From Dactylis glomerata (Eukaryota; Streptophyta; Magnoliopsida; Poales; Poaceae), in assembly GCA_007115705.1 (NCBI GenBank), contig QXEO01000548.1, positions 7,975,024 through 8,039,023 on the forward strand: 64,000 bases of DNA, given 5' to 3'. Positions within the stretch are counted from its first letter, which is position 1. Each line of letters begins with the position of its first letter. The notes beneath the pieces were generated by a model that worked only from the letters and a program-made list of their open reading frames with translations, was not told the DNA's origin and searched no databases. Of this stretch, positions 1 to 11,053 are shown one piece after another. Made by a program: the position numbers and the translations under genes.

Positions 1-892
1 GCGGGCATCCATAAACAAAAGATCACGATATCAACTCAAATAAGAAGTGCAATATTGAAAGCTTGCCCCATGACGGCATGGTTGGGCTAGAATCCAACTT
101 ACAACTTGCAAGGATAACAACTCAACATAAGAGACCACCATGTCAAATTTTTAAGAACAAGGAAAAAGTAAAGTGTGCCTTCCGGTTCGTGAGAGCTTTA
201 CTAACCAATTTTCGCATAACACTGGTAAGAGTTTAATTTGAAGAGAAGATAAAAGCAAGTCAAATTTACTTGGAATAGCAAATTGCTAGTAGGTATGTAT
301 GGTGGACACTTTGGCAAACTTTGGTTTTTAGGAGTTGGATGCATGAGTAGAGCTCATACTCAGTACAAGGCGAGGGCTAGCAAAAGACTGGGATCGACCA
401 ACTAAGAGAGCAATAATGGCCATAATCATGCAAAGCGACAAAGGGACATTAAAAGAAGCATAAGATGGCATCAAAAGTCAAAAACTAAATGATCATAGAG
501 GCTATTGGCGACTTTGTAAGAGTCTAACATGTGTGAGCATGCGCCAAGTCAACCCAAATAAGGCATCAAGGAGAAAACCAAAATAATGCTTCCATATAAT
601 AAAAACAACGCATGATTTTTTTCAAAGGCTCATTATGCAATCTCAGTTATTTGAGACAAGTCATGCTACAGAAAAACCACTAAGCATACTATCAAAAAGA
701 TATCAAGCATGACATGAAAAAGCCTAAGCCGCAGTCTACACAAGCTCCTTTTGTACCACTATTTTGCATAAAGCTTTTTCTCTTTTCCAACACCATTTGA
801 AATTTTTAAGACACCTCTTTTGATGAAAACCAATAAAGATCAGAGGCAAAAATACACCTTGATGAAGAGATATGACAAGGTCTGAACGCAAA

Positions 893-1267
893 TCAAGGCG
901 AAAACGAAAACCAAAAGCAGTAGAAGAAAAAGAAGAACACTCGGTGAAACTGTAAGAATGAAAAATGGAGTGTTCTTGGCAAATGAAAACGAGTACATCT
1001 CCTCCAAAGGAAATTTGTTGGGGTCCAATCATTTATTGCAGCAAACAAAACTAAACTAACTAAGAAAACTAAAACAACTGACGCTCCAAGAAAAACACAT
1101 AGTGCATGAAGCAATAAAAATATAGTGTCTTGAAAGGTGACCTGATTTTTGCCGATGAAGAAGGGGTGCCTCGGGGGCATCCCCAAGCTTTGACGCTTGT
1201 ACTTCTTGGATATTTCTTGGGGTGATGCATGGGCATCCCCAAGCTTGAGCTTTTGTCCATTCTTCAA
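893..1267 (-). other. Recurrent small ORF in the 3' UTR of element A (124 aa)
   Basis: A start-to-stop frame beginning MKNGQKLKLGDAHASPQ, with a strongly hydrophobic second half. Equivalent frames recur in J (15911-16204) and C (48225-48602), and a broken one in D (split by C, 5' part 52244-52329). It spans two copies of the PPT-like string AGCTTGGGGATGC. Whether it is translated is unknown; conservation may only reflect conserved DNA. Confidence 0.25.
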
Positions 1268-1901
1268 CTCATCTCATCATTCTCCAATCCCTACACTTGA
1301 AAACTTCCTTCATACAAAACTAAACACAATTGTATTAGCAACATTAGTGTAGCATAACATATAATCAACCTCTTTTTGCTTCAGGTTTCAACCCAAAACC
1401 ACCACATATATAGCATATACTACTGTAGCAACTTCCCCAAAAGTTCCGTGATCAAAAGAACTCAAAAAGAAAGCGATAAAGCGGCAAACACAAATATTGG
1501 CAGAAATCTGTCAAAACAGAACAGCTGACAAAGGCCGAATTTTTGAGGGGTTTTCTGTTGCTCAAATCAAAAAGTGTTCAACTAACGAAAGTTTGGATAT
1601 AACCTGGGGCATATGCACAAGAAATTTCAGGTCCAAAAGATACACATAGAATCTATACGAATTTTTACGGTGCAGCACCGAAAATAGTTTGAGGACAGCA
1701 ACATCCCCAAATCTTTACCTCACTCGAATTAGAGGCTTCTCTTGGCACAACAATAAAATAAAAAGGATAAGGAGAGGTCATTACAGTAGTAATGACTTCC
1801 AAGACTCAAATAAAAGAAAAAGTACTGGAAATAAAACATTGGGTTATCTCCCAAGAGTGCTTTTCTTTAACGCCTTTGAGTTAGGCGCAGAAAATTGCGA
1901 A

Positions 1902-2495
1902 TCAAGTAACATCAGAAGGAGCATTAAGATCAACTGCAGAGGTCTTGTCAATAAGGCATTGTATTTCATCCACATAAGTTTTAGAAGACCCTTTGTGATC
2001 ACGCTTTGGTTCACTCAAATCATTAAAAATATTTTGGGGACAGATCCAGTCAAAATTATTTTCGAAAGCTTCACACAATCCCAAGAGCTTGCTAGGTATA
2101 GGTATTTCGGCTCCTTCATCATTTGTACTAATAACCTTTATAGGTGAACCGAGTTTATTAAAATGTTTAAGAACTTTTCTAGCTTCAATAACGACATCTT
2201 TAAATTCTAGGCGCAAAGCTTCCAAAATAAAAGCTTTCTTTTTAGGATCTTCAATTTCATGAAGCTTAAGGAACATGTATTGCATAAAAGGATTAAGACT
2301 ATAAAACCTAGTTTCTAATATGTGAATTAAATAAGCATAAGCAACTTCAATACTAGGAGATATCTCAACCAAAAAAAATTCCTCAACTTCCTTATGCATA
2401 CTAATGTGATTAAAGAACTCCTCAATGTTACTTTTTCCAATAATAGAACCACTACCTACTGAGAGGTCTTCCAGAACATACTTAGGGAACAGCAT
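1902..2495 (-). CDS. Retroelement ORF of unknown function (197 aa, element A)
   Basis: It occupies the slot just behind the primer site where element C carries gag. The leader between primer site and ATG (about 160 bases) is clearly the same DNA as in C and D, so the start at 2495 is supported by position. The protein has no zinc knuckle, protease or polymerase motif. It is mixed charged and hydrophobic, probably largely helical, with a stretch near residues 30-100 rich in E, F, L and H. It resembles hypothetical proteins that I recall as common in wheat, function unknown. The final residues (PSDVT) parallel the tails in C (SLDIT) and D (SLDVT), because the stop lies in shared chassis DNA. 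I cannot assign a function; it may be a degenerate Gag relative or a captured host fragment. Confidence 0.55.
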   Translation of the reverse strand: MLFPKYVLEDLSVGSGSIIGKSNIEEFFNHISMHKEVEEFFLVEISPSIEVAYAYLIHILETRFYSLNPFMQYMFLKLHEIEDPKKKAFILEALRLEFKDVVIEARKVLKHFNKLGSPIKVISTNDEGAEIPIPSKLLGLCEAFENNFDWICPQNIFNDLSEPKRDHKGSSKTYVDEIQCLIDKTSAVDLNAPSDVT

Positions 2496-2652
2496 GATGA
2501 ACTAAAAGTAAAGAAATAACTGCTACCAAGGATTCTAATTTTTTGGGTTTTTGATATAAAACGATGCAAGTAAAAATAAAGTAAAGCAAAACAATAAAAC
2601 AAAGTAAAGGAAGTGTGTGCGAAAAACTCCCCTTGCAGAGGTCTTCCACTCT

Positions 2653-2670
2653 TCCCCGGCAACGGCGCCA
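2653..2670 (-). other. Primer binding site of element A (tRNA-Asp type)
   Basis: On the minus strand TGGCGCCGTTGCCGGGGA, complementary to the 3' end of plant tRNA-Asp as I know it. It lies 9 bases inside the LTR. The same 18 bases occur in C and D, and J differs by one base. Confidence 0.85.
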
Positions 2671-2679
2671 GAAAGAGCT

Positions 2680-4327
2680 TGATGCTACCGAGTTGATGAA
2701 GTAAATAATCAGCCAGTTGGGAACCCCAAGAGAAGGTTTGATGAAGATAGCAGCAAGTTTTCCCTCAGTTAAGAAACCCAGGTATGTCGATCAGGAGAAG
2801 AGTAGACAATGCGACTGAAGGTGATGCAGACTAGCTTAATAACACTCCAACAAGGGCGCCGTTTACGACACTTGTTGACTCGTCTTCGGCCAATAGCAAC
2901 GCGGAACCTGCACACAACACAACCAAGTACTTTGTTCCCAACTTGCGATGAGGTTGTCAATATCACCGGTTTGCTTGAAACAAAGGTTATGAGCGTATCG
3001 AGTGAAAAATAGTAGAAGTATGCGAGTAAAGTAAACAGTGCGAGTAAAGTAAACATGTGATAGCAATATGATGGAAATAGGACCGGGGTCCATAGTTCAC
3101 TAGTGGTGTCTCTCCATAAGATAAATAACACATGCTGGGTAAACAAATTACAGTTGGGCAATTGATAGAATAAAGATAAATGTGATATGTCAAGAAGGTC
3201 ACTATGCGATTTACTCTGGGCATTACAATAAAATACATAGACCGCCATCCAACTGCATCTATGACTAATAATCCACTTGTGGCGAATCAATCCGAGAACT
3301 CCACAAGTATTAAGTTGCGAACAATAAATAATTGCATTAAGCAAAGTGTGTAATGTAAACAAAGCATATGCCCTCGAACATATGAATGTTGTTTTCTCCC
3401 TAGTAGCAATAGCACATCTACAACCTTAGAGGTTTCTGTCACTCCCCCAGGTTAAATAAAGGCATGAACCCACTATCGAGCGTAAATGCCCCCTCTTGGA
3501 GTCAGTAGCAACTACTTGGCCAAGATAGGTACTAACAACGGAGAGCATGCAAGATCATAAAAAACATAGAGATAACAAAAGATATATTTCGGTATAGCAA
3601 CTCAATCATAACACCAATATTCATCGGATCCCAACAAACCAAACATGTAGAATTACATAACGGTGATCTCAATCATGTAGGGCAGCTCATGAGATCTAAA
3701 CATGAAGCACATGGTGGAGGAGACAACCATCTAGCTACTGCTATGGACCCATAGTCCAAGGTAGACTACTCACTCATCGCTCCGGAGGCAAGCATGGCGA
3801 TGAAGAAGACCTTCGGTGGCGATTCCCCTCTCCAGCAGGGTGCCGAGAAGAGCTTCTGGACCCTCCCGATCTTCGGGTCGACGGCGGCGGCGGATCACGA
3901 TGTGTTCTGGAAAATTGATCGGGTACTTAGGTTTTTTCCGTCGAGGGGTCTTTATAGGCGAAGGGGCATCGTCAGAAGTGGACCGAGGCGGTCTCACACG
4001 TAGGGGGCGTGGCCAGTGGCCAGGCCGCGCCGCCCTAGTGTGAGGGTGGCCTGTGGCCCCTCTCCAACTCCTCTTCGGATCTCTGGAAGTTTCCGGGAAA
4101 AATAAGACTTCAGGAACTTGTTTCGTCCAATTCCGAGAATATATCCTGTGTATCACTTCTGAAACACAAAAATAGCAGAAAACAGCGAACTGACACTGTG
4201 GCGACTTGTTAATAGGTTAGTTCCGGAAAATGCATAAAAGTGCCACAAAGTGTAACGAAACAGTAGGCAAATGGTATAAAAACAAGCATGGAGCATCAAA
4301 AATTATAGATACGTTGGAGACGTATCA
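2680..4327 (-). repeat. 5' LTR of element A
   Basis: Runs TG..CA; on the minus strand it begins TGATACGTCTCCAACGTATC and ends in GGTAGCATCA. It contains the family TATA box (minus strand, about 3950-3957), a GC-rich imperfect palindrome near 4008-4036, and two copies of an 18-bp tandem repeat (about 3021-3054). The last bases before the primer site are unlike those of C, D and J. Confidence 0.88.
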
Positions 4328-6141
4328 TGTTGGAAAAGAGAAAAAGCTTTATGCAAAAAAATGGTACAAGAAGGAGCTTGTGTAGAGTGCGGGCTAGACT
4401 TTTTCATGTCGTGCTTGATGTCTTTTCGATAGTATGCTTAGTGATTTTGCTATAGCATGACTTGTCTCAAATAACTGAGATTGCTTAATGAGCCTTTGAA
4501 AAAATAATGCGTTGTTTTTATCGTTTGGAAGCATTATTTTGGTTTTCTCCTTTATGCTTTATTTGGGTTGACTTGGCGCATGCTCACACATGTTAGACTC
4601 TTACAAAGTCGCCAATAGCCTCTATGATCATTTAGTTTTTGACTTCTGATGCCATCTTATGCTTCTTTTAATGTCGCTTTGTCGCTTTGCATGATTATGG
4701 CCATTATTGCTCTCTTAGTTGGTCGCTCCCAGTCTTTTGCTAGCCCTCGCCTTGTATTGAGTATGAGCTCTACTCGTGCATCCAACTCCTAAAAAACTAA
4801 GTTTGCCAAACTGTCCACCATACATACCTATTAGCAATTTGCTATTCCAAAGTATATTTGACTTGCTTTTATCTACTCTTCAAATTAAACTCTTACCAGT
4901 GTTATGCGAAAATTGGTCAGTAAAGCTCTCACGAACCGGAAGGCACACTTTACTTTTTCTTGTTTTTAAAAATTTGACATTGTGGTCTCTTATGTTGAGT
5001 TATTATGCTTGCAAGTTGTAAGTTGGAGACTAGCCCAACTATGCTGTCATGGGGCAAGCTTTCAACATTACACTTCTTATTTGAGTTGATATCGTGATCT
5101 TTTGTTTATGGATGCCCGCGGTGTGAAATGAATTGGGAATCTTGTGGGGATCATGGAGTTTGTATATATGTTAGGGAAACGTCTGGGCCGCAAATCTAAG
5201 CCATGCATAATTCATGGTAGAAATTTGCAGCATACCCATAGTGGACATTCGACGATGCATCTCAAAATAAAAAGCTAAACAAATGGTAAATAAAAGAGAT
5301 ATTGAGGTGTTCATTGTCTGCTTGTCCTATCATTTTGATATGGGCTTGTTCCATGTCATCGGGCACGGAGGTACCCTGTTGGTGGTTCTCGATGATACGT
5401 ATATACTTACAATGACAAGAGCCTTGCTTGGGACTCTAAGTAAAGTAGCATGAGGTTTGGGTACTCGCATTCACGGGACACGAGGTTTTCAACTTATGAT
5501 TTGTCAAGCATATGCATCATAATTGTTCTCGCATTAACTTTAACCATTCAAGATGCTTATGATGGGAGCAATAAGAGCTCAAAGCCGGTAAGTACCATAA
5601 TTTTTGAAGGTCTATAAAACTTGCAAACACTACTTCCCTCCACGAAGGGCCTTTCTTTTACTTTTATGTTGAGTCACCACCTTCTATCTTTATGCACCAT
5701 TAAGAGAGCATAGTTGTCGTTCTTAGTATAATGTGCATTGTTCTAAAGTTTTCATTGATTGATTCATATTGTTGGTTTCACTTGTTCTCAAATTATTTGT
5801 ATCTAGTCGCCCTCTTAAACTTGAAGGTGTCCTATGCATTTATGTTTTGCTCTCCATGAAGGACAAGCTGAAAATCATTTGTATGTTTTTCCTTATGATT
5901 TGAACACATGTTTGACTTTTATTGTTTCATTTTCATGATCTTTTGTTTGTGTTCATTTTCATGTTTATAACATGGTTGCTAGGTTTCTTCTATCAAGATT
6001 ATGTCTTTCATGCCCATGTTTTAAGTTCTTTTGATCCCAGCGCACAATGCTTACATATATGATCAAGATTATGTAGGTGCATGTCACCTCAAAAATTATT
6101 TCTTTTGTTATCACTTACCTACTCGAGGACGAGCAGGAGTT

Positions 6142-6155
6142 AAGCTTGGGGATGC
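6142..6155 (+). other. Polypurine tract of element B
   Basis: AAGCTTGGGGATGC immediately before the 3' LTR, the presumed plus-strand priming site. The same tract abuts the LTRs of C, D and J. Confidence 0.7.
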
Positions 6156-7815
6156 TGATACGTCTCCAACGTATCCATAATTTTTGATGCTCCATGCTTG
6201 TTTTTACACCATTTGCCTAATGTTTCGTTACACTTCGTGGCACTTTTATGCATTTTCCGGAACTAACCTACTAACAAGTCGCCACAGTGCCAGTTCCCTA
6301 TTTTCTGCTATTTTTGTGTTTCAGAAAAGTTACACAGGAAATATTCTCGGAATTGGACGAAACCAAAGCCAGTCGTCCATAATTTTACCGAAGCTTCCAG
6401 AGAACCGAAGAGGAGACGGAGTGGGGCCACGAGGTGCCCTCACACCAGGGCGGCGCGGCCTAGGGCTTGGCCGCGCCCCCTATGTGTGAGACCACCTCGG
6501 TCCACTTCTGACGATGCCCCTTCGCCTATAAAGACCCCCTGACGAGAAAAACCTAAGGCCCCGATCAGTTTTCTAGAACACATCGTGATCCGCCACCGCC
6601 ATCGACCCGAAGATCGGGAGGGTCCAGAAGCTCTTCCCGGCACCCTGCCGGAGAGGGGAATCGCCACCGGAGGTCTTCTTCATCACCATGCTTGCCTCCA
6701 GAGCGATGAGTGAGTAGTCTATCTTGGACTATGGGTCCATAGCAGTAGCTAGATGGTTGTCTTCTCCACCATGTGCTTCATGTTTAGATCTCATGAGCTG
6801 CCCTACATGATTGAGATCACCGTTATGTAATTCTACATGTTTGGTTTGTTGGGACCCGATGAATATTGGTGTTATGCTTGAGTTAAAATACTAAAATTTA
6901 TCTTATGTTATCTCTATGTTGTTTATGATCTTGCATGCTCTCCGTTGTTAGTAGCTATCTTGGCCGAGTAGTTGCTAGTGACTCCAAGAGGGGGTATTTA
7001 TGCTCGATAGTGGGTTTATGCCTCTATTTAATCTGGGAGAGTGACAGAAACCTCTAAGGTTGTAGATGTGCTGTTGCTACTAGGGAGAAAACAACATTCA
7101 TATGCTCAAGGGCATATGCTTTGTTTACATTACACACTTTGCTTAATGCAATTATCTGTTATTCGCAACTTAATACTCATGGGGTGTTCGGACGATATCC
7201 TCGTGAGTGGATTATTAGTCATAGATGCAGTTGGATGGCGGTCTATGTATTTTGTTGTAATGCCCAGAGTAAATCTCATATTGATCCTCTCATCATATGC
7301 ACGTTATCTTTATTCTATCAATTGCCCAACTGTAATTCGTTTACCCAGCTTGTATTATTTTATCTATGGAGAGACACTGCTACTGAACTGTGGATCCCGG
7401 TCCTATTTCCATTATATTGCTATCACCTGTTTACTTTACTCGCACTGTTTACTTTACTCGCATACTATTATCATTTTCCACTCGATACGCTCATACCCTT
7501 TGTTTCAAGCAAACCGGTGAGATTGACAACCTCATCGTAAGTTGGGAACAAAGTATTTGGTTGTGTTGTGTGCAGGTTCCGTGTTGCTATTGGTTGAAGA
7601 CGAGTCAACAAGTGTCGTAAACGGCGCCCTTGTTGGAGTGTCACTAGGCTATCAAGCATCACCTTCAGTCGTTTGTTTGCTCCTCTCCTGATCGACATAC
7701 CTTGGTTTCTTAACTGAGGGAAAAACCTTGCTGCTATATTCATCATACCTTCCTCTTGGGGTTCCCAACGGGCTGGTCCTTCAACTAGGCATCAGTTCTT
7801 TTTCTGGCGCCATCA
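6156..7815 (+). repeat. 3' LTR of element B
   Basis: Starts TGATACGTCTCCAACGTATC directly after the polypurine tract. It contains the imperfect GC palindrome (about 6451-6480), a TATA box (about 6527-6533, CTATAAAG) and two copies of the 18-bp tandem repeat (about 7428-7462). The 3' border is ambiguous (7794 or 7815). Confidence 0.82.
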
Positions 7816-8976
7816 ACCCGCAATCACTCACCGCACCTGCCACGGGCGGGAGGAGGCAGGCGAAGAAGACCGGCTCGGAGAAGAAGCCTCCCAGCAGGAG
7901 GATACACTCGCATCGCAACAGCTGAGGCACACACCATCAGCACCAGGTGAGCAGTTAGCACTGGCCCTCTTGCCGACGAGGTGACACACATGGGCGACAA
8001 CACACCTTCTTGTCGGTGCATAGAACAACACTATTCAACACATTGATCTATCGCATAAATGGAACCACCGCCTCCATTGAAGCCGCCACCGTTGCTTCCC
8101 ACATACCTTATTGACAACAAGATTTGGTCATGACAAAACTCCAAGTAGGCTCGCCTCTAGCATCTAGACCACTTGGGTCCATGAACATGATCCTTTGCTC
8201 GTTCAATCGTCTTGACCAATTCATAATTTACCACCTCCCTCTCCTCAATCTCGGCAGCCGCGCCCTCTTCTCGATCGCCTTCCTCTCATAGATCTCACTG
8301 TTCCTCAACTCTCTTCTTTTGAAGGCGATCTCCTTCTTCACAGTGTTCTCCAACTCCTTGTACAAATTGTTGCCTCCCTTTGTCCTCATATTTTTAACTC
8401 TATTTCTACCATCAGGCTTGTTTCCAGTGACCGAGAAATATGGGTGGGGCTACTTGATCCTTCATCATATGTGTCCACCACCAAACCTGCTTCTCCATTC
8501 GAGGTAATTGGTGTTTCTCTCTTGTTTCGGATTTTGTTCAGGAATATTCCAAGAATGGTATTTGTCATGGATACGCTCCTAATAGGAGTTGCGCATGCTT
8601 TGTTGTTTATTCCCGTATATGTCTATTTGGTAGCAAAATTTAGGTCCTTATCCAAAAGATAAGGCCTGTGATCACTTTTGGGTGTGCGGTTGGAGCAATT
8701 ATTTTGCCCACGTAACCAAAAAAATCACCTTTTGGGTAAGCAATTGAAGATACTCTAAACCGTATTTAAATAAAACAAGAATGCCCATCGCCTAGGTAAT
8801 GTGCTACTCGACCGGGAGCCGGAGATGCTGCCTTGATTTACCACCAGTCCGCCATTGCGCGCAACCTACGCAGAGACGAGGCAATCTTCCTAACGTCCAG
8901 CAGGATCCAAGCAAAAGTGCCATACTATTTGCCAAAGAAAGGGCAAAAGTGCATATGCATGCTGAGAAAACTATAT
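7816..8976. other. Unclassified spacer between elements B and I
   Basis: About 1.16 kb of mixed composition. It starts GC-rich (7816-7990) and becomes AT-richer towards 8700. The open frames are short, overlapping and unrecognised. It may be an old repeat or a degraded gene fragment; nothing specific is supported. Its right end GAACG is the target site used by copia element I. Confidence 0.5.
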
Positions 8977-8981
8977 GAACG

Positions 8982-9119
8982 TGTTAGGAATAGGGAATAG
9001 ACAAGTTGTATTCCCTGAGGGCCAAAGGCCACAACATATAGTTACACGTATAGGTGAGAATATGCAGGAAACCCCCTAACAGGTGGGGTAAATACACATG
9101 TACAAATATACATCTAACA
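8982..9119 (-). repeat. 3' LTR of copia element I (138 bp)
   Basis: TGTTAGG..CTAACA. It matches 20928-21065 except for about two substitutions. It is abutted on the right by the polypurine tract (minus-strand GAGGGGGGGG, 9120-9129). Confidence 0.93.
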
Positions 9120-9133
9120 CCCCCCCCTCAAAC

Positions 9134-10204
9134 TCATGGTGGATCAACAACACTGAGTTTGAAGAGTAAGAAGTCATGCTGCGCTCTAGTTTGTGCCTTT
9201 GTAAAGAAATCTACCAACTGCAAATCTGAAGGCACATAGTGAAGCGCAACAACCTGAGCCTGCACCTGAGCACGTGTATAGAAAGCATCAACACCAATAT
9301 GCTTGGTAAGCTCATGCTTGACCGGATCACGTGCAATACTGATAGCACCTGTACTGTCAGACAAAAGTGGAGTGGGTGTCGTAACAGAGACCCCAAAATC
9401 TGCAAGCAACCACCGTAACCATGTCACCTCAGCAATCAACAAGGCCATAGCTCGCAACTCAGCCTCTACACTCGAACGAGAAACTGCAACCTGTTTCTTC
9501 GTCTTCCAAGCAACAAGCGAACCACCAAGAAACACACAGTAAACAGAAAGTGAACGACGATCCGAAGGATCACTCGCCCACGTAGCATCCGAGTAGCACT
9601 GGAGCTGGAGAGAGCTGGAATAAGGAAAGAAAAGGCGACGAGTAATCGTGCCACGAAGATAACGAAGAACACGAAGGAGATGACTATAGTGGACAGTGGT
9701 AGGAGCTGAGACAAACTGACTCAGAATATGAACAGGATAAGATATATCAGGACGAGCGACAGCAAGATAAACAAGACTTCCAACAAGATGGCGATATCGC
9801 GTCGGATCAGGAAGAGGATCACCATCAGTAGGACGAAGCTTAACATTAAGCTCCATAGGAGTCTCAACAGTGCGCTCATCCCCAAGAGCAGCACGAGCAA
9901 GAAGATCCTGAATATACTTTTCCTGAGAGATAGAAAAGCCATCAGAGGTGGAAGAGACCTCGATCCCAAGAAAATAGCGGAGAGGACCAAGATCGGTCAT
10001 AAGAAACTGCTCACAAAGACGAGCCTTAACAAAGGCAATATACTTAGGATCATCACCAGTAATGATCATATCATCAACATAGAGAAGGAGAAGAGTGCGA
10101 CCACGAGGAGAAGTGTGAACGAACAGCGCTGGATCATGAGCGCTGGGAGAGAAACCACCAGCAGTCACCACAGAGGCAAAGCGCTCAAACCAGGCACGAG
10201 GGGC
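9134..10204 (-). pseudogene. Copia element I: RT C-terminal part and RNase H
   Basis: In frame with the upstream fragments but cut off from them by the TAG at 10205-10207. The reading continues from the RT fingers into the palm with the catalytic motif LYVDDMIITG. It then has the copia RNase H region (CYSDATWASDP, then SRSSVEAE, and KHIGVDAFYTR) and ends near the polypurine tract. In other copia elements RT copies RNA into DNA and RNase H removes the RNA strand. The catalytic YVDD and the RNase H D and E residues are visible, so the decay here is recent. A downstream ATG at 10171 exists but would start inside RT. Confidence 0.85.
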
Positions 10205-11053
10205 CTATTTCAAGCCATAAAGAGAACGCCGAAGGCGACAGACCATCCCATCAGGGACATAATACCCGGGAGGAGGCTGCATGTAAACCTCCTCACTCAA
10301 CTCGCCATTAAGAAAAGCGTTCTGAACATCAAGCTGAGACACAGACCAGTGTCGAACAGAAGCGACAGCAAGAAGAGTACGCACAGTGGTCATATGAGCC
10401 ACAGGGGCAAAAGTCTCATCATAGTCACGGCCGTGCTCCTGCTGAAAACCACGAGCCACAAGACGCGCTTTGTAGCGCTCAAGAGATCCATCAGAGCGGG
10501 TCTTAATTTTATAGACCCACTTACATGTGATAGGACGAACACCGGGAGGGGGAGAGACAAGATCCCAGGTGCCAGTGCGCTCAAGCGCAGCAATCTCCTC
10601 AGCCATAGCAAGCTGCCATTCAGGATGACGCTCAGCATCCCGATAAGAAGTCGGCTCGGAGGCAGCAGAAAGACCGTACTGACTAGGAGAGTAACGGTCT
10701 AGAGCACGACGTGGACGAGTCGCCGGAAGAGGAGAGGGAAGCTCGTCAGAAGAAGAAGACATATCAGAAGAAGAAGAAGAAGGGACATCAGGAGGAGGAT
10801 CTGGAACATGAGTGCGACGAGAATAATGAAAGGGAAAAGGAGACAACGGTGAGGTGGGCGGAGGATCAGAAGAAGAAAGAGGAGAGCTAGGTGGAGAGGA
10901 GGACAACGGAGTCGAAGAGGATGGCGCCGGGGACGAAGAGGGCGCATCAGAACGAGGTCCAGGAGGAGGGACAATAGGGATAGAAGGAGGTGCATCAGGA
11001 AACAGAAGAAAAGAGATATCATCCACCGGGTAGGTACCAGAGGTGGGGCGAGG
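10205..11053 (-). pseudogene. Copia element I: linker and RT N-terminal part
   Basis: Lies between two in-frame stops (TAA at 11054-11056, TAG at 10205-10207). The first 90 or so residues are a low-complexity P/S-rich linker typical of copia between integrase and RT. Then comes the RT start: WDLVSPPPG, CKWVYKIK, YKARLVARGF, DYDETFAPVA, QLDVQNAFLNGEL, ending at RSLYGLK. The stop falls directly after this conserved motif. The reading frame agrees with both neighbours, so single nonsense changes rather than frameshifts explain the breaks. Confidence 0.85.

Larger units (their letters stand above)
1..4327 (-). mobile_element. Gypsy element A, non-autonomous, partial at the window edge
   Basis: Minus-strand LTR retrotransposon. 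Its 5' LTR (2680-4327), tRNA-Asp-type primer site (2653-2670), one ORF (1902-2495) and a long 3' untranslated region down to position 1 are visible. By comparison with element C, about 1 kb of 3' region and the 3' LTR lie left of the window. It sits inside element B: at 4328 the sequence switches to plus-strand 3'-UTR of the same family, and TGTTG (4328-4332) is the expected right target-site copy. No reverse transcriptase or integrase is present between primer site and 3' UTR, so the copy is non-autonomous. The lineage (Athila-like gypsy) is inferred from its relative C, which encodes a protease. Confidence 0.88.
4328..7815 (+). mobile_element. Gypsy element B, 3' part (host of element A)
   Basis: Plus-strand 3' untranslated region (4328-6141), polypurine tract (6142-6155) and 3' LTR (from 6156). 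The 3' UTR parallels C 48706-50511 closely. The rest of B lies beyond A, left of the window. The right end is uncertain: an LTR end is possible at 7794 (GCATCA) or at 7815 (after a PBS-like string TCTGGCGCCATCA). No target-site duplication can be checked. Confidence 0.82.

Noticed and set aside
2769..3362. 197-codon minus-strand frame in the LTR of A, with counterparts in B, C and D LTRs
   Set aside because: It lies wholly inside LTRs, has no motif, and its repeats (YFTRTVYFT) come from the 18-bp DNA repeat. Conservation is that of the LTR DNA.
9728..10702. 324-codon plus-strand frame
   Set aside because: Antisense to copia RT with clear YVDD and RNase H motifs; low-complexity K/R/T-rich translation. 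A shadow of the real frame.
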